Shown in pieces: positions 1 to 6,283 of a stretch of 12,658 bases of DNA; position 1 is the first letter of the stretch; each line of letters begins with the position of its first letter. Position numbers and translations under genes: made by a program. The notes beneath the pieces are model-generated. The model was not told the origin of the DNA and ran no database searches. It saw nothing but the letters and a program-made list of their open reading frames with translations. Source of the stretch: JBAROU01 sp049642385 (GTDB lineage Bacteria > Chloroflexota > Dehalococcoidia > DSTF01 > RBG-16-68-14); contig JBAROU010000049.1 in NCBI GenBank assembly GCA_049642385.1, positions 1 through 12,658 of the forward strand, given 5' to 3'.

Positions 1-23
1 TCCTGCAGGCGGCGCTGTCATGA
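1..23 (+). CDS. possible 3' tail of a truncated upstream gene
   Basis: The frame ending in the TGA at 21-23 is open to the left edge and reads LQAALS before the stop. This TGA overlaps the ATG at 20-22 of the next gene in the ATGA arrangement typical of translationally coupled genes. Only six codons are visible, so no function can be given and the frame could be open by chance. Confidence 0.3.
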
Positions 24-316
24 CGCTGGGCCGCCGCCTGGAGGCGCTGGAGCGGCAGGTTGAGGAGCGCGCCATGTGGGCACACCATGAGCGCATCGTG
101 GCCGAGTTGGGCATCAGCCGCCACGAGCTGTGGGAGCAGGCGACGCGCCTGAGCAAGGAGCTGGACGGCTACCGGCGCGCGGGCATGAGCGAAGAACAGG
201 CGATGCGCTGCTACTCCCAGGCGAAGGGCTACGACGCGGACGAGATCCTGGCCGAGATGGCGCGGCTGAAGGAGGAGCACGGTGCGGCCGTTGGAGCTGC
301 ATCCGCTTGGGCGTGA
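20..316 (+). CDS. small hypothetical charged helical protein (98 aa)
   Basis: I do not recognise the family. The 98-residue product is rich in Glu, Arg, Ala and Leu with almost no beta-forming stretches. It opens with an amphipathic segment (LGRRLEALERQVEER, residues 3-17) that could form a short coiled coil, and a second helical stretch runs from about residue 75 to 88. There is no signal peptide or membrane segment, so it is probably cytosolic. The ATG at 20 overlaps a possible upstream stop codon in an ATGA junction, which suggests it is the last gene of an operon entering from the left. No strong Shine-Dalgarno sequence is visible, consistent with coupling. Codon use is GC-rich in third positions, supporting real coding. 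About 200 bp without a gene follow before the next transcription unit. Confidence 0.6.
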   Translation: MTLGRRLEALERQVEERAMWAHHERIVAELGISRHELWEQATRLSKELDGYRRAGMSEEQAMRCYSQAKGYDADEILAEMARLKEEHGAAVGAASAWA

Positions 317-453
317 ATGTGGGCGCCCCGGGTCGCCTTGCCCGGTAGTGCCTAGGTCATGAGGGGCCCGCGTCTTCCGGCCAAACGACGGAGGTCGGCG
401 GGGTAGGTGAGCGGAGCGCTTCGCCGCCCTGAGCCACGCGCGGCGGCAGGGGC

Positions 454-480
454 TTGACAAGCTGTCTGTTCGGTGATACT
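454..480 (+). promoter_or_regulatory. candidate sigma-70 promoter of the arsR-SRPBCC operon
   Basis: A perfect -35 hexamer TTGACA lies at 454-459. The best -10 match is GATACT at 475-480 (4 of 6) with a short 15-bp spacer; TACTTT at 477-482 gives a 17-bp spacer with a poorer match. Transcription would begin around 487-490, inside the palindrome that follows. The local AT-richness contrasts with the GC-rich surroundings. Confidence 0.5.
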
Positions 481-511
481 TTACTAAGAGGTTAGATAAC
501 CTTGTGGTAAA
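480..511 (+). promoter_or_regulatory. nested palindrome, probable ArsR autoregulatory operator
   Basis: The inner perfect 14-bp inverted repeat AGGTTAGATAACCT occupies 489-502. An outer pair of arms, TTTAC at 480-484 and GTAAA at 507-511, shares exactly the same centre (495.5). The whole 32-bp element lies between the -35 box and the ATG at 515 and covers the likely -10/+1 region. ArsR-family dimers bind 12-2-12-like inverted repeats over their own promoters, so this is the obvious candidate operator. It also occupies the place where a Shine-Dalgarno sequence would be expected; none is evident. Confidence 0.6.
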
Positions 512-514
512 ACA

Positions 515-898
515 ATGACGACCGACACACTCAGCCCAACGTTCGCCGCGCTGGCCGACCCGACCCGGCGCGCGATCCTCGCCCGGCTGGCCGGTGGCGA
601 GGCCAGCGTTACCGAGCTAGCGCGCCCGTTCGACATGACCATGCCAGCGATCTCCAAGCACCTGAAGGTGCTGGAGCGAGCGGGGCTCATCACACGCAGC
701 CGCGACAGACAGCGACGGCCGTGCCGGATTGACGCGAAGCGGTTGAAGGACGTTTCGGAGTGGGTGGAGCGCTACCGCGAGATCTGGGAGGAGCGCTTCG
801 ACCGCCTGGACAACTATCTGAAGGACCTGCAAGAGGAGCAGAAGCGCAGCCAGAGCCGCAGAAAGGAACAGGAACATGGCAAGGGCGAACACAAATAA
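515..898 (+). CDS. ArsR-family winged-helix transcriptional repressor (127 aa)
   Basis: A winged helix-turn-helix of the ArsR/SmtB fold spans residues 8-80: FAALADPTRRAILARLAGGE is the classic family opening, VTELARPFDMTMPAISKHL holds the helix-turn-helix with recognition helix about 41-53, and RAGLITRSRDRQRR is the wing. The alpha-3 metal-binding ELCVCDL motif of classical arsenic/cadmium sensors is absent and the only cysteine is Cys70, so a metal-sensing role is unlikely. It belongs to the subgroup found beside SRPBCC/AHSA1 genes. The C-terminal tail (residues 105-127) is highly charged and is encoded partly over the start of the next gene, with a 23-bp overlap. The start was chosen because the ArsR fold begins immediately after it and an operator-like palindrome ends 3 bp upstream. 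It probably represses its own operon. Confidence 0.92.
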   Translation: MTTDTLSPTFAALADPTRRAILARLAGGEASVTELARPFDMTMPAISKHLKVLERAGLITRSRDRQRRPCRIDAKRLKDVSEWVERYREIWEERFDRLDNYLKDLQEEQKRSQSRRKEQEHGKGEHK

Positions 899-1361
899 GG
901 TTGAGGTGAGGCTCCCGTCCGACCGGGAGATCCAGGTCACACGGGTCTTCGAAGCGCCGCGCGATCTGGTCTGGCGGGCGTACACGGAAGTGGACATGGT
1001 GGCGAAGTGGTGGGGGCGCGGCAACCCGCTCGACATCGAGCGATTCGAGGTCGAGCCCGGCGGGCACTGGCGCTTCGTCGAAACACACGGTGGAGGCTCG
1101 GACGGCTTCGAGGGTCGCTTTGGCGAGGTAGTGGCCCCGGAGCGCCTCGTGCAGACGTTCGAGTGGGACGGGATGCCGGCCCATGTCGCGCTCAACACTG
1201 CCACCTTCGAGGATCTAGGCAACGGCACGACAAAGCTCATGGCCACGTCGCTTTTCCACACCGCGGCGGACCGCGACGGCATGCTGCAGTCGGGCATGGA
1301 GGAAGGGATGAGCCAAAGCTACGCGGCGCTCGACGAGCTGCTCGGGTCGTTGTTGCGCTAG
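876..1361 (+). CDS. SRPBCC (AHSA1/START-like) domain protein 1 (161 aa)
   Basis: The product has the features of the Aha1-C/AHSA1 branch of the SRPBCC superfamily, a helix-grip fold with a deep hydrophobic ligand cavity. The opening strand and helix are VTRVFEAPRDLVWRAYT (21-37), followed by the hallmark KWWGRG (44-49), the beta-turn PGGHWRF (61-67), and a C-terminal helix GMEEGMSQSYAALDELL (140-156) that closes the pocket. The length is normal for a single-domain member, with no membrane segment or signal. The Shine-Dalgarno AAAGGA (862-867) supports the ATG at 876, which lies inside the end of the ArsR gene, so the two should be translationally coupled. Family members bind lipids or small hydrophobic molecules, or act as Hsp90 co-chaperone-like domains; the ligand here cannot be read from sequence. 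Confidence 0.9.
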   Translation: MARANTNKVEVRLPSDREIQVTRVFEAPRDLVWRAYTEVDMVAKWWGRGNPLDIERFEVEPGGHWRFVETHGGGSDGFEGRFGEVVAPERLVQTFEWDGMPAHVALNTATFEDLGNGTTKLMATSLFHTAADRDGMLQSGMEEGMSQSYAALDELLGSLLR

Positions 1362-1409
1362 GCGCAGCAACCGCCAGAAGAGGAGAAAGGAGGGATCGGA
1401 AGGAGAACG

Positions 1410-1901
1410 ATGACCAGTCAGCCTAATACGCAGATCCAGACCGGGGAGCGCCAGCTGTTGATGAGCCGCGTCTTTGACGCGCCGCGCGCCGTCGTCTTCA
1501 GGGCATTCTCGACATCGGCGGCACTGGCGCAGTGGTGGGGTCCGAAGGGCTGGACGCTGCCCGTCAGCAACCAGGACTTCCGGCCTGGCGGCACGTGGCA
1601 CTACTGCATGCGCGGCCCGGGCGGCGGGGAGTCCTGGCGCCTTTCGAGGTACAGCGAGATCGTGGAGGATGAGCGCATCGTCTACACGGACGCGTTCTCA
1701 AACGCCGAGGGCAAGGTCGCCGAGGGCACCCCTCAGATGCAGATCAGACTCGAGTTCAGGGACGAGGATGGCGGGACGCGAGTCACGAGCAAGACGGAGT
1801 TCACATCCAGCGAGGAGCTCAAGCGTGTGCTCGACATGGGCGCGGTCCAAGGCGTCACGGAGACCTGGGACCGCCTGGAAGAGTACCTGGAGTCGAGGTA
1901 G
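1410..1901 (+). CDS. SRPBCC (AHSA1/START-like) domain protein 2 (163 aa)
   Basis: This is a second, diverged paralogue of the preceding gene. It shares VFDAPRAVVFRAF (21-33), QWWGPKGW (41-48), PGGTWHYCMRGP (59-70) and the C-terminal amphipathic helix ending in WDRLEEYLESR. QWWGPKGW matches the AHSA1 consensus better than the equivalent segment of paralogue 1. The gap between the genes is 48 bp and is very purine-rich (1381-1405). The Shine-Dalgarno GGAAGGAG (1398-1405) sets the ATG at 1410. It is probably the third gene of the ArsR operon. The two copies likely bind different hydrophobic ligands or form a pair; the sequence does not say which. No terminator with a T-run is seen downstream, only a short stem at 1941-1954. 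Confidence 0.9.
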   Translation: MTSQPNTQIQTGERQLLMSRVFDAPRAVVFRAFSTSAALAQWWGPKGWTLPVSNQDFRPGGTWHYCMRGPGGGESWRLSRYSEIVEDERIVYTDAFSNAEGKVAEGTPQMQIRLEFRDEDGGTRVTSKTEFTSSEELKRVLDMGAVQGVTETWDRLEEYLESR

Positions 1902-2164
1902 GAATGGCATTCACCGTACCAAAGGGGGCTGACCTCGCGTGCCCACAATTGGGCGATAGCGACGGGGATAGAGAGGCCCCGAGCAGTGGCGGCTACTCAA
2001 GGCCTACGCGGAGGTAACCCGCGCGCCTTCCCGGGCCAGAACCGTTCATCGAGGAGTTCGATGCGGCGTCCGCGGCGACTGGCGGTGACGTCCCGGCGGT
2101 ATTAGCAGGCACACCAACCGATTCGCTATGCTGGGCTCTACCCAGTAGTTGAAAGGAGTTCACC
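1902..2164. other. intergenic region with two small hairpins and possible gene debris
   Basis: There is no convincing gene. A 5-bp stem with a CAAT loop (GCCCA at 1941-1945, TGGGC at 1950-1954) lies 40 bp after the SRPBCC stop. A second hairpin (CTGGG at 2131-2135, CCCAG at 2141-2145) stands just before the Shine-Dalgarno of the next gene. From 2018 to 2153 one frame is open and reads FIEEFDAASAATGGDVPAVL with no start codon, while an adjacent frame around 1984-2030 reads EQWRLLKAYAEVTRAP. This could be the remains of a frameshifted gene, but the match is too short to name. Confidence 0.35.
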
Positions 2165-2464
2165 ATGCCGCACGTCACCTACTTCCGCTTCAAGGCCAAG
2201 CCCGGCGAGCGCGACGCCGTCATCAAGTCCCTCCAGAATCGAACACAAGTGATGAAGGCGAAGGGCTTCCAGCGCGCGGTCGTCACATCGAACAACGAGG
2301 ACAAGGACGAATTCCTCGCCGCCGTCATGTTCGACACTACCGAGAACTACAACGCCAACTCGGACAATCCGGACACCAGCAAGTGGTTCCAGGAGCTGCG
2401 CCCCCACCTGGTCGCCGACCCCGACTGGTTCAACGGCACACTGGAGTTTATTGAAGACGCCTAG
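2165..2464 (+). CDS. ABM-like dimeric alpha/beta-barrel protein (99 aa)
   Basis: This short cytosolic protein has the strand-helix-strand-strand layout of the antibiotic-biosynthesis-monooxygenase/dimeric alpha-beta barrel fold. VTYFRFKAKPGERDAVIKSL (4-23) gives strand 1 and the following helix, QRAVVTSNNEDKDEFLAAVMFDT (36-58) gives strands 2 and 3, and SKWFQELRPHL (72-82) with GTLEFIEDA (91-99) gives the last helix and strand. The length is typical for a single ABM domain. Members act as homodimers in quinone or haem oxygenation, or as stress-responsive proteins of unknown substrate; no catalytic residue can be assigned here. A good Shine-Dalgarno (GAAAGGAG, 2151-2158) precedes the ATG by 6 nt. 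It has the same direction as the SRPBCC operon but is separated by 263 bp and probably has its own promoter (weak TATGCT at 2127-2132). Confidence 0.8.
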   Translation: MPHVTYFRFKAKPGERDAVIKSLQNRTQVMKAKGFQRAVVTSNNEDKDEFLAAVMFDTTENYNANSDNPDTSKWFQELRPHLVADPDWFNGTLEFIEDA

Positions 2465-2532
2465 GCCAAGATCACGGGAGGCGGCAGCGAGTGCGGGAGA
2501 TCGGCACCGCGAATCCTGAGACGGAAGTAGCT

Positions 2533-2586
2533 GCCCGCATGGTCAGGCAAAGACTCGATTAGGTCGAGGTCCGTGCCTCTGCGGGC
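2533..2586. ncRNA. 54-nt nested hairpin, possible structured RNA element
   Basis: Three stacked helices share one axis: GCCCGCA (2533-2539) with TGCGGGC (2580-2586), AGGCA (2545-2549) with TGCCT (2574-2578), and CTCGA (2554-2558) with TCGAG (2564-2568) around a TTAGG loop. That gives 17 Watson-Crick pairs in 54 nt, and two more (GA/TC) if one G is bulged. No T-run follows on either strand, so it is not a standard terminator. It could be a small RNA, a 3'-UTR processing or protection element of the ABM-like mRNA, or a protein-binding site. The strand is unknown. Confidence 0.4.
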
Positions 2587-2677
2587 GCATGATGCATAGG
2601 TGTCATGTACCCTCGACATCGACCCCCTTCTGCATCTCTATAGGGCGGACCCTGCGAAGCTCAAAAAGGGACGTTCC

Positions 2678-2694
2678 AACGGCGGTTGTGCGAC
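2678..2694. repeat. 17-bp intergenic repeat, copy 1
   Basis: AACGGCGGTTGTGCGAC is identical to the sequence at 10853-10869. Here its CGGCGG (2680-2685) can pair with CCGCCG at 2699-2704 around a 13-nt loop. Confidence 0.6.
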
Positions 2695-2902
2695 CTAGCC
2701 GCCGCGCATAGTCGTGGCCTGGCCTTTGCTGGGAGCGATCGGTTTCGCGCTTGTCGTGGCGCTAGAACCTGTTTGGCCCGACTAAGGCATCTTTTTCCGG
2801 AGGCCTGCTTCCCGATGACTCGCAGGCTACGACAACATCGCAGTGCACCGTCCGAGGTCTTTCTATCCCAGCAAGCTCATCAAGCGCAAGAAAGCAAGTG
2901 CC

Positions 2903-5900
2903 TTACGTCGACGCAAGCAGCCGCTCGCAGTCCTCCATCGCCTTCGCCATGCCCATCTCCTGTGCCGCCTCAAGCGCCTGCTGTACGAGCAGCTGACCCT
3001 TCTCGCGGTCGTCGTGGGCGTCGCGGCGGAGAAGCATGTCGCCGTAGTCCCGGCGAGTAAAGGCGAGGGCGGGAAGGTGGCCCATTTTCTCATTGAGATC
3101 AAGCGCGGCCTCGAAGTGGCGCTCGGCGTCGTCCCATCGCCCGATGACGGTCGCGAGCTGGCCGACGTTACGCGCGATCGCTCCCCCTGACGCAGAGTTG
3201 CCGGCCGAGACGTTACCTTGTGGGTGGCGCCGGACCACGTCATACAGTGCATACGCCGCGTCCGACATTCTCAGCCGCGCACAGACCTCGCTGTAACCCA
3301 ACATGGTTGACTTCCACAATCCATCTTCGGGGACGGTATCGGATCCGCGTGCTAGAAGCGCGTCGACGATCCGTTTCGCTGCCGATCCCTGATCGTTGTC
3401 CGCATAAATGAGCGCGAGGCCGGCCTGGTATATGTCGACATTCGGCGATTGCTCGGTCATGAGCTTGATCATCCCCTCTATCTCGCCGAGACGTCCCTGG
3501 CACCAGCGCACTCCAAACAACTGAACTCCAAACGCGGTTGTAGCGGTCGCACTATTCACGGTTTGCCCCACGGTCAGCGCCTCCAACGCGGCTGCCTCAG
3601 AGTCTGCGAGCTGGCCGTCAGCCAACTGCAGCGTCGCTCTTCGTGCCAGGCCTGACCAGATCGCCCAGCCGATCTTCGTCGTCTCTGCCAGGTGCTCCCC
3701 CTGGTTGAGAGCCTCGCGCACCGCGACCATGTCTCCTTGGCCGAGTGCGGCGATGAAGCGCAAGTCACAGCCCGACGCCTCGAGGCGGACGTTACCCGCG
3801 AGCCTGGCGCACCGGATCATTGTTTCGGCCAATGTGCCACGCTCTACATCAGTTCCCGGGCTCAGGAGCGCCTGACAGAGGTAGTTCAATGCTTCGGCCG
3901 TAACAGCTTCGTCTCCGACCCGTTCGGCCATCGCAACAGCCTCCCGAGCGCGAAGGATCAATTCGTCATTGCGTTTACCCGTGATCGAACCGAATCCTCC
4001 GGTTCGCACGGCATCGTTCGTGCTGCCCATCGCTAGCGCGGGGCGGGTGCGTTGTGCGCACAAGCGCGCACGCAGCGGGCTATCAACCGGCTCCAGCGAG
4101 TTCAGCGCTTCGTCAATCAGCTCCAGCCGTTGCCTGGGCAGGTCGGGGTCCCCTAGCACAAAGTAGCCAGCTTCTTCCACACCGCTGGCAGCTTCACCAA
4201 GCATCTCCGCCAGGCCTGCTCCGCGTGCCACTCCGGCCGCTCGCTGATATGCCTCAACGGCCTCATTCGCCTGTCCGGTGTAGACAAGCACCTCACCAAG
4301 GTCGAGGAGCGCCTGACATTGGCGCTCAGCGACGCCGCCTTCGGCGGGCATCGCCTCAAGGGCGCGCTGGAAGTGGGCGGCCGCTTCCTCCCACGCGACC
4401 AGATCCATCGCGCGCTTGCCTGCGCGGATAGAGTATTCGATCGCTTTCTCCGCGTCGGCGCCCATCGACGCCATGTAGTGTGCGGCCAGTTCACCGAGGT
4501 GTGTGTCGATGTCGTCGGCGTAGAGCGCTTCCAGCGACTCCGCGACGCGCCGGTGGAGGCGTACGCGGCGGGGACTGCTCATCTCGTCGTATAGCGTGTG
4601 GCGAATGAGCGCGTGCGTGAAGGTGTAGGCGCTGCGACCGCGCTCGGCAATGAGTTGGGCCCCAAGCGCCTCGTCAATGTAGTCGAGCAGCTCGTCATCG
4701 GGCTCGTCGCTAATGGCTAACAACTCATCCCATGTGAAGCCGCTCGTGAAGGCCGAAGCCCGCCCGAGCATACGGTTACAACCCTCGCTCATCCGCGACA
4801 GCCTGCGCCCGATCGCCTCGCGGACTCCTTCCGGGATGCCGAGCTCATCTATGCTGGTTACCGGTGACGTCCAGCGGCCGTGTTCCTGCACGATCTTTCC
4901 CGTATCGATCAGGTTCGTAATGACCTCCCGCACAAACAGCGGATTGCCTTCGGTCTGACGAAAGAGGACAGCGGAGAGCACGCGGCGAACGGCCCGGCTC
5001 TCCTCTGAGGGCTCGATGGACTGGAGCAGAGCGTCGACATCCTCGCGCGGAAAGCCTTTGATCACCAAGCGCTCGTGTTGCTCGACACGGCGCAGTGCCG
5101 CCAGGGTCTGCGCTAGCGGATGCACGCGGTCCACCTCGACGTCGCGGTAGGTGCCGACGATGACGATGCGGCGGTCGACGATGGTTCGCGCCACCTGCTC
5201 CAGCAGGAGGAGCGAGGGCCGGTCGCACCAGTGGAGGTCGTCCAGGGAAACCACTAGGGTCTTCTGTTCGGCCGCGTTCTTCAGGAACGTCCCGATGCCG
5301 TCGAACAGCCGCGCGCGCTCAGACTCCGGGTCCAGCTTCTGGGTCTCGCCGATGTCAGGCATCCTTCGTCCCAGCTCGGGCAACAGCGTCGCCATCTCCC
5401 GTCCACCGTCGCCAACGGCTTCGCGCAGGGCTTCGTCCGTTAGCTGAGCCATCATCGACCGCAGCGCCTCCACCCACAGCCCGAATGGCGCTGACACGTC
5501 GCCCTCGTAGCAGTTGCCACGGATGATCATGGCGGAGGACGATGCGTGATCGCAGAACTCTTCCGTCAGGCGCGTCTTGCCGATGCCCGGCTCGCCCGCC
5601 AGCAGCACGATAGAGCCGCGGCCGCTATTCGCCTCAGCCAGCTTCTTCAGCAGGGTGTCATACTCTGTCTGCCGTCCAACGAACGGAAGCTTGCGTAGCA
5701 GCGCCATCGGGTCGTGCTGGTAGATGATCTCCACCGCGGGCACGGCGTTCGTTATGCCCTTCAGTTCGAGCGCTCCGAGATCGTTCGTCCTGATATCCGC
5801 GCCTCGCCCGTCGAGCAGCCGCACGACGATGTCGCTCGCCAGGATCTGGCCGGCGTTCCCCTTGTCGCACAAGCGTCGCGCGATAACGACGGACGTGCCG

Positions 5901-6226
5901 AAGTAATCTGACTCATCGACCAACGGCTCACCCACGTTGAGGCCGGCGCGGATCTCCAGCCGTTCGCCCGCGGTAGGGCGGCGGGACGCCTGCTGCATCG
6001 CGATCGCGCAGCGCACAGCCTCCTGAGCGGAGTCGAACGCAACCATCAGGCCGTCTCCGAGCCACTTCACCTCGTGGCCGCCGTGCGCCTGGACGGCCTC
6101 GCGCAGCAGTCGGTGGTGGGCCTTGAAGATGCGCTGCGCTTGCTCATCGCCCGCTCGCTGCAGCAGCTCGGTTGAGCCGACAAGGTCCGTGAAGAGGATG
6201 GTGATGGTTTTGGCGCCGGTGGTCAT
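2903..6226 (-). CDS. class III nucleotidyl cyclase-AAA ATPase-TPR signalling protein (1107 aa)
   Basis: This is a large cytosolic three-part protein. Residues 7-170 form a class III adenylate/guanylate cyclase domain: FTDLVGST (metal Asp14), VKWLGDG (Lys54 and metal Asp58), and the DYFG segment with Asp107 and Arg118 at the spacing of the catalytic set. The transition-state Asn position is Val114. Residues about 183-450 form a P-loop ATPase with Walker A GEPGIGKT (211-218), Walker B TLVVSLDDLHW (323-333) and a GTYRD sensor motif (359-363). The remainder to 1107 is an all-helical TPR-like repeat region. The MalT/STAND-like layout suggests an ATP-gated switch controlling the cyclase or a partner. 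No DNA-binding domain is visible. The ATG at 6226 begins just before the domain; no Shine-Dalgarno is seen and a TAGAAT -10 box ends 9 nt upstream. It diverges from the histidine kinase gene. Confidence 0.93.
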   Translation of the reverse strand: MTTGAKTITILFTDLVGSTELLQRAGDEQAQRIFKAHHRLLREAVQAHGGHEVKWLGDGLMVAFDSAQEAVRCAIAMQQASRRPTAGERLEIRAGLNVGEPLVDESDYFGTSVVIARRLCDKGNAGQILASDIVVRLLDGRGADIRTNDLGALELKGITNAVPAVEIIYQHDPMALLRKLPFVGRQTEYDTLLKKLAEANSGRGSIVLLAGEPGIGKTRLTEEFCDHASSSAMIIRGNCYEGDVSAPFGLWVEALRSMMAQLTDEALREAVGDGGREMATLLPELGRRMPDIGETQKLDPESERARLFDGIGTFLKNAAEQKTLVVSLDDLHWCDRPSLLLLEQVARTIVDRRIVIVGTYRDVEVDRVHPLAQTLAALRRVEQHERLVIKGFPREDVDALLQSIEPSEESRAVRRVLSAVLFRQTEGNPLFVREVITNLIDTGKIVQEHGRWTSPVTSIDELGIPEGVREAIGRRLSRMSEGCNRMLGRASAFTSGFTWDELLAISDEPDDELLDYIDEALGAQLIAERGRSAYTFTHALIRHTLYDEMSSPRRVRLHRRVAESLEALYADDIDTHLGELAAHYMASMGADAEKAIEYSIRAGKRAMDLVAWEEAAAHFQRALEAMPAEGGVAERQCQALLDLGEVLVYTGQANEAVEAYQRAAGVARGAGLAEMLGEAASGVEEAGYFVLGDPDLPRQRLELIDEALNSLEPVDSPLRARLCAQRTRPALAMGSTNDAVRTGGFGSITGKRNDELILRAREAVAMAERVGDEAVTAEALNYLCQALLSPGTDVERGTLAETMIRCARLAGNVRLEASGCDLRFIAALGQGDMVAVREALNQGEHLAETTKIGWAIWSGLARRATLQLADGQLADSEAAALEALTVGQTVNSATATTAFGVQLFGVRWCQGRLGEIEGMIKLMTEQSPNVDIYQAGLALIYADNDQGSAAKRIVDALLARGSDTVPEDGLWKSTMLGYSEVCARLRMSDAAYALYDVVRRHPQGNVSAGNSASGGAIARNVGQLATVIGRWDDAERHFEAALDLNEKMGHLPALAFTRRDYGDMLLRRDAHDDREKGQLLVQQALEAAQEMGMAKAMEDCERLLAST

Positions 6227-6235
6227 GGTGCCCAG

Positions 6236-6241
6236 ATTCTA
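6236..6241 (-). promoter_or_regulatory. candidate extended -10 promoter of the cyclase gene
   Basis: On the minus strand the sequence reads TGCTAGAAT, an extended -10 (TGn plus TAGAAT, 5 of 6). The -35 position falls inside the hairpin at 6248-6268 and is poor (CCCACA). The start codon is only 10 nt downstream of the hexamer, so the transcript would have almost no leader. Confidence 0.4.
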
Positions 6242-6247
6242 GCACTG

Positions 6248-6268
6248 AGCCCCCAGCTTGTGGGGGCT
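6248..6268 (-). promoter_or_regulatory. 8-bp perfect inverted repeat, candidate operator at the cyclase promoter
   Basis: AGCCCCCA (6248-6255) and TGGGGGCT (6261-6268) are perfect inverted arms around a GCTTG loop. The element covers the -35/spacer region of the predicted cyclase promoter, which suits a repressor site better than a terminator because no T-run follows on either strand. A diverged copy lies at 12399-12413. Confidence 0.45.
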
Positions 6269-6283
6269 TATGCTCGCCGAATT

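Larger units (their letters stand above)
2465..2902. other. 438-bp gene-free region with structured and repeated DNA
   Basis: No supported gene was found between the ABM-like stop and the end of the leftward cyclase gene. The region holds a nested hairpin (2533-2586), a 17-bp motif repeated at 10853-10869, a potential CGGCGG/CCGCCG stem (2680-2685 with 2699-2704), and a short open frame of hydrophobic residues (2708-2785). A TTTTT run occurs at 2791-2795 but without a good stem before it. No clear terminator for the cyclase gene was seen. Confidence 0.5.

Noticed and set aside
617..1297. Minus-strand open frame of 226 codons
   Set aside because: It lies opposite the ArsR and first SRPBCC genes, which are strongly supported; its translation is Ser/Arg/Pro-rich and low in complexity.
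2533..2586. tRNA-like reading of the nested hairpin
   Set aside because: Despite a 7-bp outer stem and a GGTCGAGGTCC segment, no D-arm, anticodon arm or T-arm can be formed in 54 nt.
2663..2704. Terminator for the cyclase gene at the CGGCGG/CCGCCG stem
   Set aside because: The T-run on the minus strand is 12 nt away from the stem and the loop is 13 nt; it does not fit an intrinsic terminator well.
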